A DNA stretch of 64,000 nucleotides, from positions 24,698,392-24,762,391 of the forward strand of contig CM046338.1 in assembly GCA_025403435.1 (NCBI GenBank), read 5' to 3'. Origin of the DNA: Artocarpus heterophyllus. Taxonomy: Eukaryota; Streptophyta; Magnoliopsida; Rosales; Moraceae. This document shows, one piece after another, positions 1 to 11,900 of this stretch; position 1 is the first letter of the stretch, and every line of letters begins with the position of its first letter. The translations under genes and the position numbers were made by a program. A model generated the notes under the pieces. It had not been told where the DNA came from. It made no database searches and worked only from the letters and a program-made list of their open reading frames with translations.

Positions 1-951
1 CCACCTTCTTATCTTTGATGTACTTGTATACACAAGGTTCATCAATATTTTGGTCGAAACCATAAGATTTGATCTCCTGGTCAAATCTCAAGTTCCAAGA
101 TCTTGAAGCTTGCTTGAGTCCATAGATGGACCTCTACAACTTGCAAACTTTTTGCTCTTGACCTTTGACTACAACCCTTCTAGTTGCACCATATAGATGC
201 TTTCCTCAATATAGCCATTCAAAAAGGCAGTCTTGACATCCATTTGTCATATCTCATAATCAGGACATATTGCAATGGATAAAAGAATTCGAATGGACTT
301 AAGCATAGCTATGGGTGAGAAAGTTTATTCATAGTCAACTCCCTCCTTTTGGGTATAACCCTTTGCCACAAGCCTAGCTTTGAAAGTCTCAACTTTCCCA
401 CCCACTCCTCTTTTCTTCTTGTAAATCCATTTGCACCCTATGGGTTTTATCCCTTTAGGTAGATCTACAAGTTCCCAAACTGAATTGGACTACATGGACT
501 CCACTTTAAGGTTCATAGCCTCCAGTCATTTCTCCTTTTTAGAATCTTTCATTGCATCACGATATATCAATGGATCATCCTCACCATTATCAGAGATAGC
601 AACATGTGCTTCTCCAATTTCCCTATAGCAAGCAGGTGGTCTTACAACCCTCCCACTACGTCGAGGTGGTATGACATTTTGATCTAGAGATGTGGTCTCC
701 TCATTTTGTCCTTCGATAATGGTTTTCGGTTGCGGTCTGATCTAATCATAAAGCAACTCTTCAAGTACAACTTTGCTACAAGGTTTATAGTTTGTCATAT
801 AATCATTCTCGAGAAAAGTGACATTTGTCGTTACAAATACCTTTTTTTCTTGTGGACTATAAAACAAACCTCCCCTCGTTCCCTTTAGGTATCCCACAAA
901 CAAGCATACTTCAGAACGTGGTTCTAGTTTCCCGATCTTTCCTTTCAGCAC
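1..951 (-). pseudogene. Element A reverse transcriptase fragment
   Basis: Minus-strand translation gives copia reverse transcriptase blocks in several frames. Going down in coordinate they are the integrase-RT linker at 742-951 (RSEVCLFVGYLKGTRGGLFY), then [14 protein letters not shown] and [15 protein letters not shown], and NIDEPCVYKYIKD at the left edge. The YVDD active site would lie just outside the window. Several in-frame stops and frame changes show it cannot encode a working polymerase. Confidence 0.85.
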
Positions 952-2173
952 ATGTGTTGGACACCCCCTTATATAGATATGTCACATACTAGGTTTGCGA
1001 CCATTCCATAATTCTAAAGGTGTTTTTGGAATAGAATTAAATGGAACTATGTTTAGAAGATATACGACAGTTTGTAGTGCATATTCCCAAAATAAAGTGG
1101 GTAACGATGAGTAGCTGAGCATGGATCTCACCATATCAAGCAACATCTGGTTTCTTCTCTCTGCAACACCATTTTTTGTGGTGTTCTAGATGCAGTAAGT
1201 TGTGATAGAATACCATGTTCTATTATATAGTCCTTGAATTTAGTATCAAAGTATTCCCCTCCTCAATCAGATCGAAGAGTCTTTACCGTCTTTCTAATTG
1301 CTTTTCAGCTTCCGCTAGGAATTCTTTGAACTTTTCAAAAGTTTCAAATTTCCTTTGCATTAGGTACATGTATCCATACCTCGAATAATCATCAATAAAT
1401 GTAACAAAATATTCATAACCACCACGTGCTTGTATATTAAATGGACCACAAACGTCTGAATGTATTAGCTAAAGTGGCTCCTGGGCCCTTTCACCTTTTG
1501 CAGAGAAAGACCTTTTAGTCATTTTACCTTCAAGACAAGATTCACAAATTGGTAGAGAACTAACTTTTAGTTCTTGTAAAGGACCATCCTTTATCAGTCT
1601 ATTACTTCTGTCAAGTTTAACATGACCTAATCTAAGGTGCCATTGGTATTTTTCATTATTAGAAGAAATCTTTTGCTTCTTGGGTTTTGGTTGTTCAACT
1701 TTGAACATTTCGATATTAAGCAGTGATTTTTCATTTGGCCATAAAGTGTAAAGCCCATGTTCCAAATGCGTAGAACAAATATCCAAACCATTTCTAAAAA
1801 TATTAACATAATTATTATTAAAAGAAACATTAAATATTTGTTCAAACAACTTGGAAACAGAAATCAAATTTCTACGAAAACTAAGAATGTAATAAACATT
1901 GTCCAAAATTAAAAACTTATTTCTAAAATAAAGTTTAATAACTCCCACTGCTCTTGCCGAAACAACCTCTCCCATTCCTACTCTCATCGTTTGTTCCCTG
2001 TCAGCAAGCTCCCTTGAAGAACTAAGCATCTGCAGGGAAGAACAAACATGGTTAGTTGCCCTTGAATCAATTATCCAAGGTGAAGTATCATCTTCAACTA
2101 AACAAGCTTCTAAAATGAGTAAATGTGATTTACCATTGTTCTTCTTTTCTTTGAGCTCCTGAAGATACTTCTT
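952..2173 (-). pseudogene. Element A protease and integrase region
   Basis: The open stretch 1469-2200 begins just after the zinc knuckle. It contains the protease motif as WIIDSRATNHVC, where copia proteases have D-S/T-G, so Gly is replaced by Arg. The Gag-pre-integrase domain follows, with the HHCC zinc-binding motif (WHLRLGH ... CESCLEGK). The integrase core lies at about 950-1470, broken by frameshifts and at least one stop. The product would have cleaved the polyprotein and inserted the cDNA; this copy is dead. Confidence 0.85.
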
Positions 2174-2982
2174 GTAGTTTCTCTTCCAGTGCCCAACCAT
2201 GCCGCAGTGGAAACATTTTCCTTTAGGCTTCTTATGTTTTGAGCTCTTTTTGTTGTTGCTTTTGTGCTTCTTAGGTTGCCCTCCATTTTTAGACTTACCA
2301 CTTCCTTCAATCCTCTTCCTCTTCTTATTCTTTCGAGTAGAAGAGGAGGGTTAAGCTTCTGCAACATTTACTTCACCTTCTTTAGTCTTTTCTTTCAAAA
2401 TAAACTCGAAGGTTTGTAGCTCATTAAGTAACTCAATCATATTATATTTCAACTTGTTCATGAATTAGTTGCTTTTGAACTGAAGGAATGCAGGGGAGAG
2501 GGTTTCCAAAATCATCCCCACTTGTGTGGCTTCATCTATCACCGCCTTGTTCACCTTGGCCTCATAGAGATTGTTAACCATGTTGAGAACATGTTCTCTG
2601 ACCGAGACCCCTGCCTTCATTTTGGCATTCATTACAGCCTTAACAGCTTCATGACATGCCTTTTCAGAAGGTTTGCCAAACATATCTTGTAGAGATTGCA
2701 TTATCTCATAAGTGGTCTCCATGCTTTCGTGCTTCATCCTAAGCACATCAAACATACCAGCCAAAAGCAAGTAGCGGGCCTTGTTGTTGCCTCGATCCAA
2801 CGATCATGTGCTTCTCGTACATTATGAGGGGCATTGGCAGCAGGTGATGGAGGACATTCCTCCATCAGGATAAACTTGTAATTTTCACAAATTAGTACAA
2901 TGTTCATGTTACTCTTCCACTTGACAAAATTATCTCCGGTTTATTTTTCATTTGAGAGAATAACGATGATTGGATTAGACAT
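2174..2982 (-). pseudogene. Element A gag
   Basis: Starts at an ATG whose A is at 2982 (MSNPIIV...) and runs down to the zinc knuckle at 2174-2215. The capsid-like segment 2465-2800 reads KHESMETTYEIMQSLQDMFG and SVREHVLNMVNNLYEAKVN, typical of copia UBN2/retrotran_gag domains. The knuckle is C-x2-C-x4-H-x4-Y: the last cysteine has become tyrosine. Frameshifts lie near 2460 and 2800. Confidence 0.85.
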
Positions 2983-4933
2983 TGTAGCTGTAATAAATAA
3001 ATATAATGACATAAATTAAATGGTTGCATAAACATCATAAATATGTGTTTTGAAATAGTAAACGTGATGTATGATGTATATAGAAAAACGCAAAAAAAAT
3101 ATTTTACTAATTCCACGATTATTCAATTTTGATAAATAAAGTGCCGCCGTAGGGTAGGTCAAATTATTTATGAATTGAATTAAGACATTCTCAATTAATA
3201 AATATATTCAAAATATCTCATATTTTTTATATTTATTAATAACCTTTTATTTTGGTCAAGATATAATTAACAATTTAATTATATCTTTATGAGTGTAACC
3301 CACCATTTCAGATTTTAACAACTTAACTCAAAATTGCCACCGTAGGGTAGGTCAATTTTGAAATACATTGTAAAATCCTATCTCTTGGAAGCTAACCTTG
3401 TTATTGATTTAAATAGATACCCTCCGTAGGGAGGACGAAATCAAAGCATCGTAAGGCACCACCTAAATCTCACAGTGTTGTGCTAATAGTGAAGACCGTA
3501 GGTTATATTGTCATATTACCTTCTTCCACTCATTATTTTAAAAGATGTGATTTATCTTATAAAACATCCAATGTTTCATAACTCTAGTAAATAAAAACAA
3601 TTTTAATTACTAGGTTATATTATGTGTTAATAGAATCCCATTCTACTTACACTTAGATAAATTACTAGATTTTCTAAAAATCTAAATTTATTATGAATTA
3701 TCTAAGCTATCCAACATTAAACAATTTAAAATTACATAACTTAGAATTAATGTGAATTTTACCAAGTTTTAACTATTAAAACTAAATTCACATTATTCGA
3801 TTGATTAATAAAATAAATTAAGATTCTATAAAACCAACCTAATTAATTTAATCTCATTAAATTAATTCTAACACATATTAAATCACGTTATAAACAACTT
3901 TATAAAAAATGAAATACTATGCAAGTGTATACATCTCAAGTTATAATAACTATAAGTGTGCACTTTCTTAGATGACATGTTATAATGCATGAACATATTC
4001 TCACAATCATCATATGAAAATAAAGCATGAAAATAAACAATGGATTTTTGACCGGGTCCTTTTGGATAATTAAAATTACAACCCATAAAATAAAAAAGAA
4101 AAAAAATTACAAAGGTCTTCTTGTAATTTATACATAATTCACTGCTCTAATTTTGTAGTCTTCATCGGGTGGTTTATTGTGCAACATTCTACTAGGTTAC
4201 CTTTAAAATTTGATAGGCCAAAGTTTTCAATTGGGCCAAGTGACCCAATGGACTTTGTTTTCTTCATCTGCTTCACATGCAACATCTGCCGTCGTTTTCT
4301 GTGCACTTCATGTGCACTACCCTAATAGGCAAATCAATTCCCCCTTTTTTTTATGTGTATCCATGTGTAGACATTAATTGCAGATGAACTTTAAATGCTA
4401 TGTCCCTCCATCATGTCAAGTCAGGTGTTATCATTATTTTCTTCTTCTTCTTTTTTTTTAATTAAAAGATGAGGCTGCAGGTCAATGTGCGTTAAAGATG
4501 CACAATAGTGAAAGTCTTTTGATGTTCACGTTAGGTGTATTAAACTCCAACCATCTTTCCTTTTTTTTTTTTTATTATATGTAATGGTCTATCCAATCTG
4601 CATGTCAAGTGTAGTAAATGCACATTAATGGAAGGCAGCTCTTATGGTGGAAACGTGTAGCAGGTGAAGAAAGATAAAAAAAGAAGAAGAAATAATAAAT
4701 TACAAAAAGCCTATGCCCTTTTATAGGCTTACACATATTGATCTCATTAAACTGAAAATAAAAATTACTAATCTAAAAAGACCATATAATTAACGACCAA
4801 AAATCTATTCATAAAATAACCATTCATCATATGAATAAAAATTACAAAGATACAAAGTACCTACAAACATGCATCAAGAACATGAAATCATCAAAATAAA
4901 ATCATGTTTAATTAAAATCATATATGATATAAC
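2983..4933 (-). other. Element A 5' leader (untranslated), with repeated CCGTAGGG motif
   Basis: About 1.95 kb between the primer binding site and gag with no long open frame. It carries four copies of a CCGTAGG core at 3147, 3340, 3424 and 3496. The first two share CCGTAGGGTAGGTC; the third is in a near-perfect stem, CCCTCCGTAGGGAGG (3420-3434). The right part holds T-rich tracts near 4440-4580. See Part 2 for the comparable motif in the B-F family leaders. Confidence 0.6.
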
Positions 4934-4947
4934 CCTCTCTAATACCA
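4934..4947 (-). other. Element A primer binding site
   Basis: The minus strand reads TGGTATTAGAGAGG directly inside the LTR edge. It matches the initiator methionine tRNA 3' end type of site (TGGTATCAGAGCC) with a few changes. A two-base gap separates it from the LTR. Confidence 0.65.
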
Positions 4948-4949
4948 TT

Positions 4950-6734
4950 TGTTGAAATAAAATATGAAAAGCAGCAGAAGGAATGGATCATTGACCAACA
5001 AAAATTTTCTGAAAACTTTGTTAATTAGGAATAGCTGCATAATGTTAATTAATAATCAAAAGCTTTAGGAATTTTTACCAACCTTTTGAAGACTATCAGA
5101 ATATCCTAGCTTTCCTCTTTGACACCAAGATCTTCCAAGCCTAGCCTCCACACCAATGGAAAGACGAGTGGGCGTCAAACTACAAGAATAAATTAACCTC
5201 ACACTTTTCTGAATCTGCTATGTACTCAACACATGAGATAACAGATTTTTTTTCAAAGAAGAACTCTCAGTTTTTCTCTCTGTGAATGTTACATAAAAAA
5301 GATTGATCACTAGAGATAACTGTTGTCTTTCTCATTTTATATCTGAGCAGTTAGTTATTTTTTTAATTAATTTCAAACTTGAAATAATCACCATATCAGA
5401 TATATGGGGAAGGGATGTACTCTACGTTTCTTATCCTTTTGTTATTCTAAAAATAAATCACAAAAAAAAATCCTTTAAACTTATATATATATATATATAT
5501 ATATAAGGTTTACATAAAACATAAACTTATTTACGTTTACCTTTTTTTTTAATTTAACAAATTATTATTGATTCAATATATATATATATATATATATAGT
5601 TTAAACGTTTTAAAAGAGAACGTAAGAAAAAAGAGAAACGAATTCGTTAAGTAATATATATATATATATATATATTAATATAAAATAAAATCTTATATAT
5701 ATATTAAATATTATCAATTAATTTATTAACTAATAATCAGTTAAATTGTGACAACATTTATCACATTACCTTATGTGTCATAGACAACATTATTCTATGT
5801 CACATTAATAATTTAAGAGTGAAATAATTAATTCAGAATTCAATAATTCTAAATTAAATACATATAATTCATTCTATGCATTAAATTCAATATAATGTCA
5901 TAGAGGTGGCATTAAGGACTCATAGACCTATAACTCAAGCTTCAATAATTTTGACAATTAATCAAACTCTTAAATTAATATGCCAAATTTATTAATTTCA
6001 GTGTTACTCTACTAAAAACCTGAAACCGAACTCTTGAGATTATAGTAAAATTACTCAAAGAAAATTAGCGAGTAGTCCATTGATATAATCATTACATATA
6101 AGTCAGTCTTTCATAAATTGTTCATAATAAGAGCTAGGTTCAATTTTCGTTTACCTCTCTTATTATATCTTTATCCTTGAGTTCCAATAATTTTGACAAT
6201 GAACAGTTAATTCATAATCTTATTATGAACGAGCGTTCTACTGTTCAAACCTCGAATTATCACTCAAGAGAACTATTTTTCTAACTTCCATAAGGAAGAA
6301 ATGGATTCTATATCTGTATAATATTATTCTCAGCCATTTATTGCATTATGTTTCTAAAATATTAAGTTATGATCTGTGCTTAAACAAATCTTACCAAACA
6401 AGTCAAAAAACATAATGTCATAAACAAGAGTCTAATAAATACTCAGGATTAAAACTGTCAAATATATGATCATCATAGTGATAAATTTGGGTACTCTATT
6501 TGTAATGGATGATTATTAGAGATTCATAATTTATCTGGTCCAGTCTTATATAATCTTATTATATAAAGTACCTCCAATCCAATGTCTCTACATTAATAGT
6601 CCAGATAATGATTATTTCATTCTAAATGAGATCGGACTGTATTTGTAATATTTAATTAAAGATCCCAAACTTTAATTAATTATTACAGATTATTTAGATT
6701 ATTTTTTATAAATTTTATCCCTAAGCATATAACA
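4950..6734 (-). repeat. Element A 5' LTR
   Basis: On the plus strand it begins TGTTGAAATA at 4950, next to the primer site, and ends ATATAACA at about 6734, giving the expected TGTT...AACA ends. The right end is inferred from the termini only, because the second LTR is outside the window. On the minus strand a TATAAAA-like box lies at 5335-5341, with three long (TA)n runs 140-340 bp upstream of it. Confidence 0.65.
5482..5675. repeat. Three (TA)n microsatellites inside LTR A
   Basis: Pure alternating AT runs at 5482-5505, 5577-5598 and 5653-5675, separated by AT-rich unique sequence. They lie upstream of the putative LTR promoter in element orientation. Confidence 0.9.
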
Positions 6735-6879
6735 CTTATATGCTAAACTTATAGTTACATAAATAACCATGGAATTTTCTTGATGTTTATAAAAGTTTTC
6801 ATAAAACATATAAGCAACCAAAAAATTATAAATGTCACTTTATTTATTTATTAATAATATGTATAATATCACAGCTTTT

Positions 6880-8708
6880 AGAGCACCAAACCAAACAAAA
6901 CCATCACTTGTCTCTTGCTACAATGCCAATGCCAATGCCAATATCTTAGCAAAAATGAGGACTGCTGAATCACCATTTAATTTCATACTTGGCCCAAAAG
7001 AAGCTTTCCACGGCCTCCTTTGAATAGCCTCTCTATTGAGTACGTATATTGTCAATCGCCCATGCAGAGGAATAGTCTCCAAAGATTCTGCCAGCTTTTC
7101 CAATAACCTCTATTGCTGAGAGAGATGTGCCTTCAAACACCTTGGTATTCCGATGATGCCATATGCACCAGCTAATGACACAAAACAATGCTTTATCCAC
7201 TTCCTTTCCCAGCCGGAAAATATGAGAGCACAGCACATAGAAGGGGCCACCTCTGAATCTGCTAAGCACATCCCACAGCAAGCTGTACTGCCAGGTTTCT
7301 TGAATCGTAGAACACGACCAGAGAGCATGAGTGACGCTCTCTAATTCCTCCTGACAAAACGGGCACGTCGTAGGGCAGACAATTCCTCTTCTCAGAAAAT
7401 TAGATTTCACAGCCAAAGCCTCATGAGCCGCACGTCACACTAGGATCTTCATTTTACTAGGTATCCGACGCTTCCATAACGCCTTCCACTATACTTGTTC
7501 CAGGTTCAAACCCATAGTTGCAGCGAAGCAAGATCTTTCCATTTCTACTCTATAACCGGATCGAACCTTATAGAGACCCTTGCTATCAAGGTGCCACGTA
7601 GGTATCATTACCACCATTATCCCCGAGGGGAATACTCAATACAAGATCCACATCAATTGGTCATAAAAAGGAATTTAAAGCATCCATAGACCAACGGCCA
7701 TCTTCAATGAGGGTTGACACCAAAAGATCCTTGTTCTCCTCTTGAGGTGGGGTAATAGCCCGGAAAGAGTAAGGCCGGGGCAGCCACAGGTCACCAAAAA
7801 TCTTTACTGCCATCGCCAATCTTCCATCTCAAGCCCGCCTCCAACAAATTACAACCCCACACTATACTTCGCCTAACATACAAGGGATTATATCCCACCG
7901 TGGCATCAAGAAAGTTGGAATTAGCGATATATTTACCTCTAAGAATTCAAGCCATTATAGTTGACAGTTGAGTCGAAATCCTCCAAGCTTGTTTTGCCAC
8001 TAGTGCACGATTAAAGGCCAATAAGTCACGGAAACCCACCCCCCCTTCATTCTTTGGCGGCACAAAATTTCCCATCTAAGCCAATAAATTTTACAATCAT
8101 CTTCACCCCCTCCCCACCAAAAATTCGAGATAAGTGGTTGGAGGTCATCACACAAAGTAGAAGGCAACTTAAGCACACTCATAGCATAGGTGGAGGTAAC
8201 TTGGGCTACTACCTTGACAAGAATCTGTTTACCCCTACTGAAAACATCTTTCCTTTCTGCAGTTGCAATTTCTTCCACACTTTCTCTCTCGAATGCTATT
8301 AAAAAGCCTTCTTTTATTTCTCCCCACTAAGGCAGGTAAACCAAGATAAAATTCAAGTGTACCATTATTATCAAGACCGAGGAGATTCAAGATCATACCT
8401 TGCCATTTCTTCATTCAATGTTTGGGCTGAAACTCACCGAAGTCTTCTGAAAGTTTATCTTATGGCCCGATGCAAGCTCATATTTTGTTAGGATACTCTT
8501 TAAAGCATGGCAACTCTTCTCATCCGCCGGGCAAAAAATAATACTATCATCAGCGAAAAGTAGATGCGAAACTCTCGAAGCCAATCTAGCACATTTAATG
8601 CCCACCAATTGATTGTCATCTTCCGCTCGCCCCAGCAAATATGAGAAACCCTCCGCACAAAGCAAGAACAAACATGCGAAGAGAGGGCAGCCCTGATGAA
8701 TGCCACGC
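6880..8708 (-). pseudogene. LINE (L1-type) ORF2 remnant: RT C-terminal half, zinc-binding domain, RNase H start
   Basis: Minus strand, from high to low coordinate. First QRGIHQGCPLFACLFLLCAEG just inside 8708, then LLFADDSIIFC (8411-8671), where the ADD box is the reverse transcriptase active site. Then SGHKINFQKTSVSFS and LISNFWWGG (8000-8278). The zf-RVT domain at 7033-7416 reads CPFCQEELESVTHALWSCS, followed by the start of an RNase H domain (MKLNGDSAV) at about 7000, ending in a GGCATT microrepeat. Many stops and frame changes make it a relic. The reading continues exactly at 17833, on the other side of the Tekay insertion. Confidence 0.85.
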
Positions 8709-8982
8709 TGTAAAGTCCCAAAATTTATTAAGTTTTATTAGTGTATAAAATAATGAATTAATGTGCCATAATGAGTGTTTTAAACTTAATTTGATTGTTG
8801 TATGACATTTCTAAATTAATGTTATTTTTTTATTATTTTAATGATTTTTAATTATTCCTAATATTTTTATTTGTTATTTTGAATTTTAGAACAAAACAAT
8901 TTGTCAAATATCAACCACGTTCTTTTTTAAAACCGTGGGTGGTACACGGTTTCTTTTCGTTGGTTTTGCTCCCCTTCCCTCT

Positions 8983-9065
8983 ATTTATCTCTCCCTCTCT
9001 CTTTCTATCATTCTCACTCAGCTCTCTCTCTCTTCTCTCTCTCTTTCCCTCTCACGGTCTCTCTT
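8983..9065 (+). promoter_or_regulatory. Possible LTR promoter: TATA-like box followed by CT-rich initiator tract
   Basis: TATTTATC at 8983-8990 is followed by about 70 bases of almost pure CT repeats. The same arrangement is kept in the 3' LTR (15890-15975). TATA plus pyrimidine patch is common at plant LTR and gene promoters; the assignment is inference. Confidence 0.35.
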
Positions 9066-9556
9066 CATCTCCCACTTTCTCTCAAAATTTTGAATCAAAA
9101 TCAAGCCCAAGCTTTGGTTTTCAGCGAATTGGAAGCTCGAGAATGTGTTTGAACGATCAAAAATATGATTTAAAGCTTAAATTCAAGGTTAGTTTTCAAA
9201 GCCTCAAATTTTTTCAATTTTTCAAATTTTCTTGCATTTTGAAATCCAAGCATCCTTAAGCTTAGAAAACCTTTAATCCAAATTAGAAAAACTTAAAATA
9301 ACTAAAATCTAAGCTTAGTTTGAAGAAAAACGGATTTGAATCAAGTTTTTATATTTTTCTTCTATTTTTCTATTTTCAAATTTAATTGAAATTTTTATGT
9401 AAATCTTATTTAAATTAGTTCAAAAGTGTTCTACTATATTTTTCTACATTCTATGAGTGTTTTGTATGCCTAGGATTTGAGAAAATAGGTTGAAAATTAA
9501 GATTTGAGCTTCGGAGCTCGAGGTTCGGGTTCTGGAGAATTCTAAAATTTTCTCAA

Positions 9557-9724
9557 TTCGACAGGCCGAACTTATGTTCGTTAGGCCGGATTTATGAATC
9601 TAGCAAGCCAGACTCATACCTTCAGTAGGTCGAACCTGGAAAAGTTTGGCCGATCGGAACCAGATTGTTGGAAGGCCGAACTGTACAGTTCGGTAAGCCG
9701 AACCAGGGAGACCGGCAAACCGAC
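9557..9724. repeat. Dyad cluster (TTCGGC-NN-GCCGAA type), Tekay 5' LTR
   Basis: About seven imperfect copies of a GC-rich dyad, for example TTCGACAGGCCGAAC (9557-9571), TTCAGTAGGTCGAAC (9621), TTGGAAGGCCGAAC (9668), TTCGGTAAGCCGAAC (9689-9703) and ACCGGCAAACCGAC (9711). The cluster stands out from the AT-rich LTR. The same motif occurs in the copia LTRs and leaders elsewhere in this window. Confidence 0.8.
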
Positions 9725-10886
9725 TAGGCATAGTGAAAATTTATCATTTTCACCCGTTTTCATTGTTTTGAACCCTGATAGAGATTTTAAACTTGTAGTA
9801 TGATTTTATAAGCATGAATGGCACACTAGGGCACCATGAGATAGCTTAGTAACATAGAATATCCTAAGCTAGATGCTGATAGGCTTAGTTTGTATCTTTA
9901 AGGTCATTCATAGAGCTAACGTATGGCAGAGCGAGACTACGGTGTTGGATATTGGCACGAGTATTGAGGTAGGACTTTTACCCTAGTCCTTGGTAGCCTA
10001 TTTTTAAATGATTTGGCCTCAAAGGGATTTTATGAAAATGTTTTCAATGATTGATTGAAAAAGGATTTTTATTGGTTGTTTTCATACACAGTAGACTGAG
10101 GTGATTTTCATAACAAACCTCATAATGAATGTAAATGAAAATTCTTAGTAAAAAGAGATTTTAATAACTATAGAAATATATAGACGGGCATGATGCCATA
10201 TCAAAGATCGGATCATGTAGCGTGCGACCATGGGGGTAAGTCCTGAAACCTAGTTGGGCCACTTCGGTGGTGATAACTATGGTTTGCCCAAGAAAGATAA
10301 AAAGATACTTTCTATACGAACTATTTTACTAAGACTTGTTTAAATGAACTTATTTATTTATTTAACTCTGCTTTCTATTTGTTTCTTCGAAAAGTAAATT
10401 TTATATTCAAATTATTTATCTGTTTTTAAAACATAGTCATACTAAGCCTTTCGCTCACATTTTATTTGTTTTTTTTTTAAATCTTTCCCCTTGGTGGAAT
10501 ACAGCTTAGGATTGACGAAGGGTCCACAGATCGGACTTGCGACCAGTTGAAGACCTAAGTAGGTTATTTGTATAAATTAACAAGACATGTATTATTTTAA
10601 TCTTTCTCTCTACTTTGGAGTGTGGTTGTAATTTAAATATTGTCGATACTATACATGTGCACAAGTTGTGGGTAGGTGGGACCCAACGTGTATTTCCACT
10701 TTCTTTATTATTTTGTTTCATTTTGTTTTTATCTTATTCGTTTAATCATTATAAATTTTTGCTTAAACAGGGTATCACATTTTTCATAATTAATTTAATT
10801 CTTTAATTTACGTTTTAATTAAATTTTCACTTAATTAACTTAATTAAACTGCCAAGTCACCTCCCGTACTCTAGGGCGTGATAAAA

Positions 10887-10899
10887 TGGTATCAGAGCC
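10887..10899 (+). other. Tekay-like primer binding site
   Basis: TGGTATCAGAGCC directly follows the 5' LTR. It is the standard complement of the plant initiator methionine tRNA 3' end. Confidence 0.9.
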
Positions 10900-10988
10900 A
10901 TAGGTTATGAACCTTGGGAATTGTGCACACATAGGTACAACAATGAAATACCACTGATAGTCTAAATTTTGTTTTCAGAAATGAGAGA

Positions 10989-11900
10989 ATGGCACCTAGA
11001 CGTCGTTTGACAACTGACGCTGATCTTGGAAATGATGAGGGCATGATGAGGGCCATGTTTGCTGCATTCTGACAGATGGCGGCAAGGACAAGACTGGAGG
11101 ATTTAAAGGCTAGTCGTCGGCATGCATACTTTAAGGAATTCTAGCGTGCGTCTGTTCTGAACTTCTATAGAAATAGGGACCCACAAATGGCCGAATATTG
11201 GTTAGATTCGATTGTGAAGCACCTGGATACCCTTGGCGTGCCATCGGAGTATTGTGTGGAGTTTGCAGCCTTTAAATTCGAAGGTGGTGCTAATACTTGG
11301 TGGAAGCATGCTAAACGCTTGGAGAACAACAAGAATATTAACTGGGACATGTTCGAGGAGCTGTTCTACGACCGTTACTTTCTACAAGGATATAGAGACC
11401 AGAAGGCTGCTAAATTCTATAGGTTGTAGCAGGGTGATATGTCAGTTCGGAAGTATGAGGCAAAGTTCAATGAGTTGGCCAGGTTTGCTTCATCTGCAAT
11501 GACATCGAAACGTGAGAAGTGTATTAAGTTTCAAGAAGGGCTTAAGGCTTCCATTCGATAATAAATGGTTGCCCTACGACTCAGGAATTTTGGTGAGCTT
11601 GTGTCGTCATCAATATCTATGAAAAATGATTTTACACAATATTGTAAGGATCGAGTAAGGACGTCAGGAGGACCACAAAGGAGCAGCAAGAGGATTACCA
11701 GTAGTTGACCCACTCCAGGAAAGAACAAACAGGGTAGCATGAATAGTAGAAGCAACAGTTTATCTAGCAGCGGGCGCAGCAACTCCTACAGCTTTTCACT
11801 GCCACTATTGCCAATGGCTAGGACATATTAAGAGGAAATGCCCGATCAAAAGTGCTCATCTAGGACTTCATGTCAGAGAAGGAGCTAGTCGTCAGCCTCA
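10989..11900 (+). pseudogene. Tekay-like gag
   Basis: Starts at ATGGCACCTAGACG (10989). The capsid domain reads EYWLDSIVKHLDTLG, FKFEGGANTWWKHAK and MFEELFYDRYFLQGYR (11187-11429). The zinc knuckle C-x2-C-x4-H-x4-C (CHYCQWLGHIKRKC) is intact at 11800-11841. In-frame stops interrupt it, for example TGA at about 11069, where family members have Trp, and TAG at about 11427, where they have Gln. Gag would form the particle; this copy cannot make a full-length one. Confidence 0.88.

Larger units (their letters stand above)
1..6734 (-). mobile_element. Element A: Ty1/copia retrotransposon, 5' part, decayed
   Basis: Read on the minus strand the order is 5' LTR (4950-6734), primer binding site, long leader, gag, protease, integrase and reverse transcriptase. 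The window edge cuts it inside reverse transcriptase, so RNase H and the 3' LTR lie to the left. The order integrase before reverse transcriptase defines Ty1/copia. The Gag segment and the iMet-type primer site resemble the TNT1-94-like or Angela/Tork group; the exact clade is not certain. Frameshifts and stops are frequent, so it is older than elements B and F. Its LTR is clearly different from the B-F family. Confidence 0.9.
8709..10886 (+). repeat. Tekay-like element 5' LTR
   Basis: Starts TGTAAAGTCCC and ends GTGATAAAA immediately before the primer site; the partner LTR ends GTGACAGAA. Length 2178 bp. Contains a CT-rich tract (about 8970-9065) preceded by the TATA-like TATTTATC at 8983, a dyad cluster at 9557-9724, and another TATA-like TTTATAAGC near 9804. 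Which TATA is used cannot be told from sequence alone. Confidence 0.88.

Noticed and set aside
5482..5675. (TA)n runs as a replication origin or matrix attachment site
   Set aside because: Ordinary dinucleotide microsatellites inside an LTR; nothing else supports a special role.
6880..8708. Two separate LINE copies at 6880-8708 and 17827-18080
   Set aside because: The protein reading is continuous across the Tekay insertion and the target duplication joins them, so it is one copy.
8879..9259. 126-codon plus-strand frame in the Tekay LTR, repeated at 15794-16174
   Set aside because: Low-complexity Leu/Ser/Phe from the CT-rich tract inside the LTR; not a gene.
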